Shown one piece after another: positions 1-5,014 of a stretch of 5,534 bases of DNA (within the stretch, counting starts at the first letter, position 1; each line of letters starts with the position of its first letter). The translations under genes were made by a program, and so were the position numbers. The notes beneath the pieces are model-generated. The model was not told the DNA's origin. It made no database searches and saw only the letters and a program-made list of their open reading frames with translations. Source of the DNA: Desulfobulbus sp. (GTDB lineage Bacteria > Desulfobacterota > Desulfobulbia > Desulfobulbales > Desulfobulbaceae); the NCBI GenBank assembly GCA_017998195.1, contig JAGODN010000188.1, positions 1 through 5,534 on the forward strand, read 5' to 3'.

Positions 1-884
1 CGGTGGCCGGCCACGTGCGGCAGCACCTGCTGCACGTCCTCGGGCAGCACCCAGTCGCGGCCGGCCAGCAGGGCCCAGGCCCGGGCCGCGCGCAGCAGGG
101 CGAGACCGGCGCGGGGCGACAGGCCGAAGGCGAACCGGCCGGAAAGGCGGCTGGCCTCGAGCAGGTCCTGGACATAGCCGACCAGGTGGTCGGCCAGGTG
201 CACCGACTGCGCCCGGCGCTGCAATTGCAGCACCCGGTCGGCGTCGAGCAGGGGGGTGATGTCGGTCACCGGTTCGCGGTCACCGGCGAGCAGCTGGCGT
301 TCCGCCTCCCGGTCCGGGTAGCCGAGCGTCAGGCGGAACAGGAAGCGGTCGAGCTGGGATTCGGGCAGGGGATAGGTGCCGGCCTGCTCCAGCGGGTTCT
401 GGGTGGCGATGACGAAAAACGGCGCGGGCAGGGGCCGGGTTGCGCCCTCCAGCGACACCTGGCGCTCTTCCATGGCCTCGAGCAGGGCGCTCTGGGTCTT
501 GGGGGTGGTGCGGTTGATCTCGTCGGCGAGCAGGATGCGGGTGAAGATCGGGCCGGGGTGAAAGGTAAAACTGGCGCTTTGCTGTTCGAACACGCTCACC
601 CCGAGGATGTCGCCGGGCAGCATGTCGCTGGTGCACTGGATGCGGCGGAAATCAAGGCCGAGCACGCCGGCCAGGGCCTTGGCCAGGGTGGTCTTGCCGA
701 TGCCGGGGATGTCCTCGATGAGCAGGTGGCCCTCGGCGAGCAGCGAGCAGAGGGCGAGCAGGATCTGCGGTTCCTTGCCGAGCACGAAGCGCCCGGTCTC
801 GGCGATCACCCCGGCGAGCAGTTCGGCCAGGGCAGCGGGACGGTCCGGGACGGAGGACGAAACAGGGACGGGTGTGGGAAGCAT
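1..884 (-). CDS. MoxR-family AAA+ ATPase (C-terminus beyond left edge)
   Basis: This gene encodes a MoxR-type AAA+ ATPase. Such proteins are chaperone-like and usually act with VWA-domain and DUF58 proteins to mature or activate partner complexes. The 294 visible codons contain a Walker A loop at about residues 58-66 (IPGIGKTT, Lys64), Walker B at 117-122 (LLADE), a sensor-1 Asn in ATQNP (Asn163), an arginine-finger candidate in ESQLDRF (Arg180), and a sensor-2 region with SPRAG (Arg258). The family motif for substrate engagement, EINRTTPKTQSALLEAMEE, spans 122-140. Family members are usually about 310-350 residues, so only a few dozen residues are missing. The ATG at 884 is chosen because its frame is closed by a TAG just upstream and no other ATG lies between; the ribosome-binding site is weak (CAGG). 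The gene follows two lipoprotein genes on the same strand. Its partners (DUF58 or VWA genes) would be expected beyond the left edge. Confidence 0.95.
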   Translation of the reverse strand, partial: MLPTPVPVSSSVPDRPAALAELLAGVIAETGRFVLGKEPQILLALCSLLAEGHLLIEDIPGIGKTTLAKALAGVLGLDFRRIQCTSDMLPGDILGVSVFEQQSASFTFHPGPIFTRILLADEINRTTPKTQSALLEAMEERQVSLEGATRPLPAPFFVIATQNPLEQAGTYPLPESQLDRFLFRLTLGYPDREAERQLLAGDREPVTDITPLLDADRVLQLQRRAQSVHLADHLVGYVQDLLEASRLSGRFAFGLSPRAGLALLRAARAWALLAGRDWVLPEDVQQVLPHVAGH

Positions 885-909
885 GGTCGGGCCTGTGCCA
901 GAATTTTCG

Positions 910-956
910 CGGGAATCATGTGCGGGCTACCATAGGAATGATTCCCGATCTGGCAA
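910..956 (-). promoter_or_regulatory. Candidate promoter and dyad operator upstream of the MoxR gene
   Basis: On the minus strand TTGCCA (956-951) and TATGGT (934-929) are separated by 16 bp, a plausible sigma-70 pair with a start point near 922. A perfect 10-bp inverted repeat, CGGGAATCAT (947-938) and ATGATTCCCG (919-910), brackets the -10 with 18 bp between arms. The upstream arm also lies in an odd palindrome, GGAATCATTCC (945-935). This layout suits a regulator-binding site that controls the ATPase gene separately from the lipoprotein genes. The promoter match is moderate; the dyad is exact. Confidence 0.45.
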
Positions 957-997
957 GGGCAACCGGGCGGAAAACGGGACCGCGGGGGTGGTGTCGG

Positions 998-1537
998 TCA
1001 GGGTGCGGTGGCCGGCCGGTGCGGTCGCTCGTGGTCGAAATCACCCAGCGGCCGCTGGAAGGTGTAGGCGGCCGGATCGGCCACCAGGCTGCCCCAGGTC
1101 TCGTCGGTGTTGCCGCCCAGGGCGGCGAAGGGCCAGGAAACGAGAAAGATCGCGGCCCCGGCCACCGTGGCCACGGCGCCGGCGGGTCGGGCGACCACCA
1201 GGTCCACGGTCATGGCGGCCGGGTCGCGGCGGGCGGTGGTGGGCGCGTTGACGTCCCGGGCGGCGACCGCTGAGGTGTACTCGGGCCGGGCGGTCAGGGC
1301 GCCGGTGGACGAGGGCGGAACAACCGTCGGTTGGCCCTCCCCGGTCGGATCAGCGGCCACGGGAGCGGTCACCGGCGGCGGGGCAACCGGGTCCGCCACC
1401 GGCGCGGCGGCCTGGGGCGGGTTGTCGGGCGGGGTGACGGCAGGGGGCCGGGCGGTCCGCGTCGGCCCGGCGCAGGCGGTGAGCAGCAGGGCGGCCAGGA
1501 CCAGGCCGGTCAGGGGACGGTGCGGGCGGATGGTCAT
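998..1537 (-). CDS. Proline-rich lipoprotein with conserved C-terminal segment
   Basis: This predicted lipoprotein has 179 residues and unknown function. It opens with a short basic n-region (MTIRPHRP), a hydrophobic core, and a classic lipobox LTAC that makes Cys22 the lipidated residue. Residues about 30-65 are a Pro/Ala/Val-rich linker, probably a flexible tether from the membrane. Residues about 109-167 look like the structured part: DLVVARPAGAVATVAG, then a hydrophobic stretch ending SWPFAALGGN, then YTFQRPLGDF. From memory, short proteins with this RPxG...PF...GGN...YTF.RPLG pattern are widespread in proteobacteria, some loosely labelled 'multidrug transporter'. One hydrophobic segment is not enough for a transporter and I do not support that label. 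The ATG at 1537 is set by AGGAG just upstream and by the signal peptide; the frame stays open further upstream but lies over the next gene. The gene sits 43 bases after the PsbP-like lipoprotein gene and is likely co-transcribed with it. Confidence 0.85.
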   Translation of the reverse strand: MTIRPHRPLTGLVLAALLLTACAGPTRTARPPAVTPPDNPPQAAAPVADPVAPPPVTAPVAADPTGEGQPTVVPPSSTGALTARPEYTSAVAARDVNAPTTARRDPAAMTVDLVVARPAGAVATVAGAAIFLVSWPFAALGGNTDETWGSLVADPAAYTFQRPLGDFDHERPHRPATAP

Positions 1538-1550
1538 GACCGGTGCTCCT
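1538..1550 (-). promoter_or_regulatory. Ribosome-binding site that fixes the start of the proline-rich lipoprotein
   Basis: AGGAG (1550-1546) precedes the ATG at 1537 by 8 bases on the minus strand. It marks the true start inside an open frame that continues far upstream. Confidence 0.8.
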
Positions 1551-1580
1551 TGGCGGTTGCCGTGGCTGGGGGCGAACGGA

Positions 1581-2147
1581 TCAGTCGAGGATGAACTGGC
1601 TGAGCAGTTCCCGGGCAATGGCGTCGAGCATGGGCCACTCGATGGCCGGGGCCTCGAAACTGATGTGGAAGACCATGTCGCGGCTGTCCACGCCGATGAC
1701 GCTGTGGTGCACGACGACCCGGCCCACGGTCGGCCGCTGCTCCGCCACCCGGGCCACGTACATGGGCGTGGGGCCGCTCTCCACCACGGCCGAGCGCAGG
1801 ACCTCCGCGTTGCCCACCACCTCGGCGATGAAGGTCTCCGCGTACTGGCTGGGCGACACCCCGAAGCGGGCGTTGACGCCCCGCTCGCGCCTAACCTTGA
1901 GCCCGGCGAAGAAGTCATTGCTGCGGCGCAATTTCTCGCGGGTGATGAAGAGCAGGTCAGCCTGGTCGGCCGTGTCCTCGCGCACGTACCAGTCCTCGGG
2001 CTGCAGGTAGGAGCCGGCGCCGTTTTTGGCGGTGTACCAGGAAAAGCCCTTGGGCTCCTCCGGCAGGCCGGAGGCCTTGCGGGCGCAGCCGGTGCAGACA
2101 AGGGCAAGGAGGACGAGGATCGGGACAAGGGGAAGAAAACGTCGCAT
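1581..2147 (-). CDS. Putative lipoprotein, PsbP/DcrB-like appearance
   Basis: This protein of 188 residues is probably anchored in the cell envelope. The N-terminus has a basic start (MRRF), a long hydrophobic core and CTGC, giving a candidate lipidated Cys21. The -3 residue is Cys rather than the usual Leu, so the lipobox is imperfect. The mature part starts with GFSWYTAKNGAGSYLQPEDWYVRED (about 34-58), then LLFITREKL (65-73), FFAGLKV (79-85), SPSQYAETFI (98-107) and a terminal helix DAIARELLSQFI. The order of beta-hairpin, 'P-x-x-W' turn, 'FITRE' strand and final helix recalls PsbP/Mog1-like folds such as DcrB. That is an inference from pattern, not a homology result. The ATG at 2147 fits the signal peptide but has no strong ribosome-binding site. 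In-frame ATGs at 2222 and 2312 would add 25 or 55 polar residues before the signal peptide and are less likely. It is the first gene of the minus-strand block ending in moxR. Confidence 0.8.
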   Translation of the reverse strand: MRRFLPLVPILVLLALVCTGCARKASGLPEEPKGFSWYTAKNGAGSYLQPEDWYVREDTADQADLLFITREKLRRSNDFFAGLKVRRERGVNARFGVSPSQYAETFIAEVVGNAEVLRSAVVESGPTPMYVARVAEQRPTVGRVVVHHSVIGVDSRDMVFHISFEAPAIEWPMLDAIARELLSQFILD

Positions 2148-2218
2148 GGAATGAACAGGTGGCGGTTGGGCCGCATCGCCGGCTCGGAGCTGACCGGCCG
2201 GTTCGGGCGGGCGTTGTT

Positions 2219-2290
2219 TCATCGGGCCCACGATACCGTTTCGGCCGTGGTCTTGGCAATCGCTTCCTGTGCGTCGGCCGGCACCATCAT
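2219..2290 (-). CDS. Possible 23-residue leader ORF
   Basis: A short open frame, MMVPADAQEAIAKTTAETVSWAR, is preceded by GGAG (2301-2298) at 7 bases, a better ribosome-binding site than that of the lipoprotein gene itself. Its TGA overlaps, as ATGA, an in-frame ATG (2222) of the downstream lipoprotein frame. It could be a translated leader or chance. No function is proposed. Confidence 0.2.
   Translation of the reverse strand: MMVPADAQEAIAKTTAETVSWAR
2230..2259 (-). promoter_or_regulatory. Candidate promoter for the lipoprotein genes
   Basis: TTGCCA (2259-2254) and TATCGT (2235-2230) are separated by 18 bp on the minus strand, about 80 bases before the chosen start at 2147. The -35 hexamer is the same as that proposed for moxR. 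The match is only moderate, and the site overlaps a possible leader ORF (2219-2290), so both cannot be used in the same transcript. Confidence 0.3.
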
Positions 2291-2336
2291 TGTTTTTCTC
2301 CGGTGCCGCCATTCGGGTTGCGGACCGGAGTGCTGC

Positions 2337-2365
2337 TTGACGAAACGGGCGCGGATCGCTATGTT
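2337..2365 (+). promoter_or_regulatory. Sigma-70 promoter of the metal-sensor operon
   Basis: TTGACG (2337-2342) and TATGTT (2360-2365) are spaced by exactly 17 bp. Five of six -35 bases and four of six -10 bases match the consensus. The expected start point is near 2372, inside the operator that follows. Confidence 0.8.
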
Positions 2366-2370
2366 TCAGA

Positions 2371-2390
2371 ATATGAAAATATGCTCATAT
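2371..2390 (+). promoter_or_regulatory. ArsR/SmtB-type operator
   Basis: A perfect inverted repeat, ATATGA-N8-TCATAT, spans the expected transcription start and ends 21 bases before the repressor's start codon. The TGA-N8-TCA core with flanking AT bases is the known arrangement of SmtB, CadC and CzrA operators. The repressor encoded just downstream should bind here and shut its own promoter until metal displaces it. The 40 bases 2361-2400 have only 8 G/C, in sharp contrast with the rest of the window. Confidence 0.85.
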
Positions 2391-2399
2391 ATAAAAAAG

Positions 2400-2405
2400 A
2401 AGGAG
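2400..2405 (+). promoter_or_regulatory. Ribosome-binding site that sets a GTG start
   Basis: AAGGAG lies 6 bases before GTG at 2412. It is the best Shine-Dalgarno match on the plus strand here. It rules out upstream in-frame ATGs (for example 2361), which would translate through the operator. Confidence 0.85.
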
Positions 2406-2411
2406 CCGGCC

Positions 2412-2774
2412 GTGACCGCCACTGACGACCAGGACCGCTGCCAGGTCCGCTGCATCCACCCTGACCGCATCGCCCAGGCCCGTGCGGCCGCCCTGCCGAA
2501 CAGGGAAACCGAGACCCTGGCCAGCCTGTTCAAGGCCATGGGCGAGCCCAACCGGCTGCGTATCCTCTGGGCGCTGACCGGGGGGGAGATGTGCGTCTGT
2601 GACCTGGCGGGCTTGCTCGAGGCGAGCGAATCCGCGGTCAGCCACCAATTGCGCCTGCTCCGCCAACTGGCGCTGGTACAGAATCGTCGCCAGGGCCAGG
2701 TGCTCTACTACCGGCTGGCTGACGACCACATCCAAACCCTCGTGCGCACCGCGCTCGAACACATTCGGGAGTGA
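2412..2774 (+). CDS. CadC-like ArsR/SmtB-family metal-sensing repressor
   Basis: This 120-residue winged-helix repressor should block its own operon until it binds metal. The N-terminal arm has C-x3-C (Cys10, Cys14), as in CadC. Helix alpha3 carries the ELCVCDL-type motif as EMCVCDL (Cys61, Cys63). The recognition helix is in SESAVSHQLRLLRQL (about 72-86), and the wing is near QNRRQGQVLYYRL. The C-terminal helix holds Asp104, His106, His117 and Glu120 with the exact spacing of the SmtB alpha5 zinc site. The protein therefore keeps both the thiolate-rich alpha3N site (Cd/Pb/Bi type) and the alpha5 site (Zn type), as in CadC and ZiaR. The GTG start at 2412 is set by AAGGAG six bases upstream. 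The stop overlaps a possible GTG start of the permease gene, so the two are translationally linked. The cysteines argue for Cd, Pb, Zn or Cu; the exact metal cannot be read from sequence. Confidence 0.95.
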   Translation: MTATDDQDRCQVRCIHPDRIAQARAAALPNRETETLASLFKAMGEPNRLRILWALTGGEMCVCDLAGLLEASESAVSHQLRLLRQLALVQNRRQGQVLYYRLADDHIQTLVRTALEHIRE

Positions 2775-2788
2775 ACCGAGAAGCCGCC

Positions 2789-3856
2789 ATGGACCTGCTG
2801 CTCACCTTTCTCGGTGCCGCCTGGCACCTGCTCGAACAGTCCGCCCTGTACATCCTCCTCGGCCTGGTCATCGGCGGCCTGCTCAAGGTCTTCCTGTCCG
2901 CGGATTTTGTCGCCGCCCACCTGGGCCGCGGCCGGTTTGCGCCGGTGTTCAAGGCCGCCCTGCTCGGCATTCCCCTGCCGCTCTGTTCCTGCGGGGTGCT
3001 GCCGGCGGCGGCGCAGCTGCGCCGCCAGGGCGCCAACCGGGGCGCCACCGCCGCCTTTCTCGTGGCCACGCCCGAGTCCGGGGTCGACTCCATCGCCGTG
3101 AGCTGGGCCCTGCTCGACCCGCTGCTCACCGTGGCCCGGCCGGTGGCCGCCTTTGTCTCGGCCGTGGCCGCCGGCGTGGCAGAGAACCTGTTCTTTTTCC
3201 GCGAGGACGGCCCGCAGGCCGGCCGCACCGTGCTGCCCATGGCCACCGCCTGCCAGGGCGGCTGCTGCGGCGGCAATGCACCGGCCCCGACGTCCTGGGC
3301 CAGGCTGCGCGAGGGGGCGCGCTACGCGGTGCACGACATCTGGGGCGACCTGGCCGGCTGGTTCTTCGTCGGCCTGGCCGTGGCCGCGGCCATCACCGTG
3401 TTCGTCCCGGACGACCTGATCAGCCGCCACCTGGGCGGCGGCATGACCGCCATGCTGCTCATGCTGGTGGCCGGGATTCCCATGTACATCTGCGCCACCG
3501 CGTCCACGCCCATCGCCGCGGCCCTGATCCTCAAGGGCGTCAGCCCGGGCGCGGCCCTGGTCTTCCTGCTGGCCGGGCCGGCCACCAACGTCACCGCCCT
3601 GGCGGTGATCGTACGCATCCTCGGCAAGGGGGGCGCGGCCGTGTACCTGGCGGCCATTGCGGTGGTCAGCGTGGTCTGCGGACTGGTGGTCGATGGACTC
3701 TACCTGGCGCTCGGCCTGTCGGCCGCCGCCACCCTGGGCGAGGTGGCCGAGACCCTGCCCGAGTGGCTGCTGCTCGCCGCCACCGTGGTCCTGCTTCTCT
3801 GCACCCTGCCGGCCCTGGTCCGCTGGCTGGGGCGACTCCGACCAATGGCGGGCTGA
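2789..3856 (+). CDS. SO_0444-type Cu/Zn efflux permease (ArsP/DUF318 superfamily)
   Basis: This polytopic inner-membrane permease very likely exports metal ions. From the ATG at 2789 it has 355 residues. Its features, in order, are: a hydrophobic start; the signature IPLPLCSCGVLP with Cys66 and Cys68; a polar loop after the first membrane bundle with the cysteine cluster ACQGGCCGGN (Cys155, Cys159, Cys160); a second bundle with IPMYICATASTP (Cys235), the counterpart of the first CSCG region; and AGPATNVT (about 263-270). Two related halves joined by a loop are typical of the superfamily; SO_0444 members are described as Cu/Zn exporters. The Cys-rich loop and CSCG motif suggest a soft-metal path, which agrees with the CadC-like sensor upstream. 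An alternative GTG at 2771 overlaps the sensor's stop by 4 bases and would add six residues. The ATG is preferred because GAG lies 8 bases upstream, whereas GTG has no usable ribosome-binding site. An arsenic-organic (ArsP) substrate is less likely but not excluded. Confidence 0.9.
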   Translation: MDLLLTFLGAAWHLLEQSALYILLGLVIGGLLKVFLSADFVAAHLGRGRFAPVFKAALLGIPLPLCSCGVLPAAAQLRRQGANRGATAAFLVATPESGVDSIAVSWALLDPLLTVARPVAAFVSAVAAGVAENLFFFREDGPQAGRTVLPMATACQGGCCGGNAPAPTSWARLREGARYAVHDIWGDLAGWFFVGLAVAAAITVFVPDDLISRHLGGGMTAMLLMLVAGIPMYICATASTPIAAALILKGVSPGAALVFLLAGPATNVTALAVIVRILGKGGAAVYLAAIAVVSVVCGLVVDGLYLALGLSAAATLGEVAETLPEWLLLAATVVLLLCTLPALVRWLGRLRPMAG

Positions 3857-3886
3857 GCGACCGATCGCCGACCGGCAGCGGCAAGC

Positions 3887-3916
3887 GGGGCGTGCCGATG
3901 AGGCGCGCCTTTTTTT
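3887..3916 (+). terminator. Intrinsic terminator of the metal-efflux operon
   Basis: An 8-bp stem, GGCGTGCC (3889-3896) with GGCGCGCC (3902-3909), has one G-T wobble and a 5-base loop, and is followed by seven T. It ends transcription about 30 bases after the permease stop. Confidence 0.85.
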
Positions 3917-3950
3917 GTCGGGTTGTGCGGACGGGTAAGACGGAAGGGCA

Positions 3951-3970
3951 GGGGCGGCGAACGCCGCCCC
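3951..3970 (-). terminator. GC hairpin between convergent genes
   Basis: A perfect 8-bp stem, GGGGCGGC (3951-3958) with GCCGCCCC (3963-3970), has a 4-base loop and lies 38 bases past the usp stop. There is no T tract on either side. It may stabilise the usp mRNA 3' end or act as a weak or Rho-assisted terminator rather than as a classical one. Confidence 0.4.
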
Positions 3971-4008
3971 CGATGGGACGCCCGGCGTGGTCAGCCGGGA
4001 CCGGGACG

Positions 4009-4488
4009 TTACTTCTTGGTTCCCGTTTCGGTGGTGTAGCGCCAGGTCTTTTTGAACGGGTTGAACACCAGGCAGGGGCATTCGGCGCCCTTGATCACCC
4101 GGTCGGCGATGCTGCCGATGAGGATCTTTTCAAACCCCTGGGCGCCGTGGGTGCTGAGGATGATCATGTCGGCGTTGTGCTGGTCGGCAAAGGTGAGGAT
4201 GGCCTCGGCCGGTTCGCCGCCGAGCACCTCGCCCCGGCAGGTGACCTTGCCCTTGTCCAGGTTGCGGAGGAAGTCCTTCATCTTCCTGTCCGCATGGGCG
4301 GCCAGGTTTTCGCCCAGCCGGGCCAGGGTGTCCGGGTCGAAATCGGTGTAGTCGACCACCCGCCGCATGATGTGGACAAAGGTGATCCGCGCCCCGAAGG
4401 TGGCGGCGATGGCCAGGGCGAACCCGGCCTGCAGGTCCGAATGGGTGTAGAAATCCACGGGCACGACAATGTGTTCGATCGCTTTCAT
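4009..4488 (-). CDS. Universal stress protein (UspA family)
   Basis: This single-domain universal stress protein of 159 residues is expected to be a soluble cytoplasmic dimer. The first strand ends IVVPVDF with the conserved Asp12, and FGARITFVHI (31-40) is the second strand. The nucleotide-binding signature near the C-terminus is STHGAQGFEKILIGS (112-126), which matches G-x2-G-x9-G-S/T except that the first Gly is Ser112. This is a common variation, so ATP binding is likely but not certain. The final strand is CPCLVF, followed by a basic tail ending TGTKK. The ATG at 4488 is fixed by AGGAGGT (4500-4494), a perfect Shine-Dalgarno sequence 5 bases away; the frame stays open upstream but has no other signal. 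The gene has its own promoter and a leader of about 125 nt with competing helices. It is convergent with the metal-efflux operon and need not be related to it. USPs are usually induced by starvation, oxygen or membrane stress. Confidence 0.95.
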   Translation of the reverse strand: MKAIEHIVVPVDFYTHSDLQAGFALAIAATFGARITFVHIMRRVVDYTDFDPDTLARLGENLAAHADRKMKDFLRNLDKGKVTCRGEVLGGEPAEAILTFADQHNADMIILSTHGAQGFEKILIGSIADRVIKGAECPCLVFNPFKKTWRYTTETGTKK

Positions 4489-4510
4489 GGCAGACCTCCT
4501 GGATGTTGAG

Positions 4511-4583
4511 GGCAGGGGAGCGGCGGGCGCCTCCGTGCCCTGCCGGAAGGTCTTCCGGTGCGGCAGCACTGTGTTCCGGAAGA
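4511..4583 (-). promoter_or_regulatory. Structured 5' leader of the usp gene
   Basis: The leader RNA (minus strand) can form helix A, TCTTCCGG (4583-4576) with CCGGAAGA (4558-4551), 8 bp; or helix B, CCGGAA (4558-4553) with TTCCGG (4548-4543), loop of 4. Helix C pairs GGCAGGG (4544-4538) with CCCTGCC (4517-4511). B uses the downstream strand of A and two bases of C, so A+C and B are alternatives. C ends about 10 bases before the Shine-Dalgarno sequence. The pairings are exact, but a regulatory role is only inferred. Confidence 0.35.
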
Positions 4584-4619
4584 GCACCGATGGGATCGTC
4601 CGCCTGCTGTTGCCCCTGT

Positions 4620-4648
4620 ACCCTAGCAGCCCGGGCCTTGGGGGACAA
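4620..4648 (-). promoter_or_regulatory. Candidate promoter of the usp gene
   Basis: TTGTCC (4648-4643) and TAGGGT (4625-4620) are separated by 17 bp on the minus strand, with an expected start near 4613. It begins two bases after the T run of the preceding terminator. The sugE promoter has the same -35 and spacing and a similar -10, which strengthens both. Confidence 0.5.
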
Positions 4649-4650
4649 CC

Positions 4651-4672
4651 AAAAAGCCCCGAACAGGGGCCC
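4651..4672 (-). terminator. Intrinsic terminator after the sugE unit
   Basis: On the minus strand GCCCC (4670-4666) pairs with GGGGC (4660-4656) around a 5-base loop, extendable by one or two G-U pairs, and is followed by five T (4655-4651). It closes the transcription unit of sugE and the small ORF and insulates the usp promoter directly behind it. Confidence 0.7.
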
Positions 4673-4759
4673 GCGGCAGTGGGGGTGGGACTGCGGTCCG
4701 GCTGGTGCCGGCAGCAGCATTGAAGAAGGCCCGGCCGGGGGGCGCACCCCGGCCCGGGC

Positions 4760-4951
4760 TCAGCGCGAAGGGGGCGGCGCCGCAGCCGCGGTATCACCAC
4801 CCTCCGCTGCGGTCTGTTCACCAGAGGACGCGGGCCCGTTGGCTGCCTGGGGACCGGTGTCCTCGTTCGTGCAGTAGTCGCTGCTGCTGTCCATGCCGGT
4901 GTGGCCGTGCCAGCAGTCCTCGGCCCAGTCCATTTCCTGGATGTTGTTCAT
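4760..4951 (-). CDS. Small acidic Cys/His-containing protein, unknown function
   Basis: This possible gene of 63 residues is one I do not recognise. The first half, MNNIQEMDWAEDCWHGHTGMDSSSDYCTNEDTGP, is acidic and has Trp9, Cys13, Trp14, His15, His17 and Cys27. The spacing C-x-H-x-H-x9-C could hold a metal ion or a disulfide. The second half is Ala/Gly/Pro-rich low complexity and probably disordered. There is no signal peptide or membrane segment. Support for a real gene: nearly all third codon positions in the first 30 codons are G or C, GGGA lies 9 bases before the ATG, it sits 63 bases after sugE on the same strand with no terminator between, and a terminator follows about 90 bases later. 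Against: short length, a weaker ribosome-binding site, and third positions in the tail that look less gene-like. Confidence 0.45.
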   Translation of the reverse strand: MNNIQEMDWAEDCWHGHTGMDSSSDYCTNEDTGPQAANGPASSGEQTAAEGGDTAAAAPPPSR

Positions 4952-5014
4952 GCGCGTTTGTCCCTTGTCGTTGTCCTGGTGCGGTCGTTCGGCCCCTGTG
5001 GACCGGCAGGGCGC

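Noticed and set aside
885..900. Sigma-54-like TGGCAC before moxR
   Set aside because: TGGCAC is present, but the required GC element at the right spacing (TTGC-like) is missing and it would sit directly on the start codon.
3..935. Long plus-strand open frame of about 310 codons
   Set aside because: It is antisense to the MoxR gene, whose Walker, sensor and arginine-finger motifs are unmistakable. GC-rich DNA leaves such opposite frames open.
1107..2411. Upstream extension of the ArsR sensor frame
   Set aside because: The frame is open by chance. The promoter, operator and AAGGAG-GTG signal place the real start at 2412, and the extension covers genes on the other strand.
2771..2788. GTG start for the permease overlapping the sensor stop
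   Set aside because: It is possible as a coupled start, but no ribosome-binding site is at a proper distance. The ATG at 2789 has GAG at 8 bases and gives the usual hydrophobic beginning.
2708..4081. Minus-strand open frame of 457 codons
   Set aside because: It is antisense to the permease, rich in Gly/Gln/His/Arg as expected of a shadow, with no recognisable domain.
2599..4509. Plus-strand open frame of 636 codons
   Set aside because: It is an Arg/Pro-rich shadow in the wrong frame across the sensor, the permease and the antisense of usp, and crosses a strong terminator.
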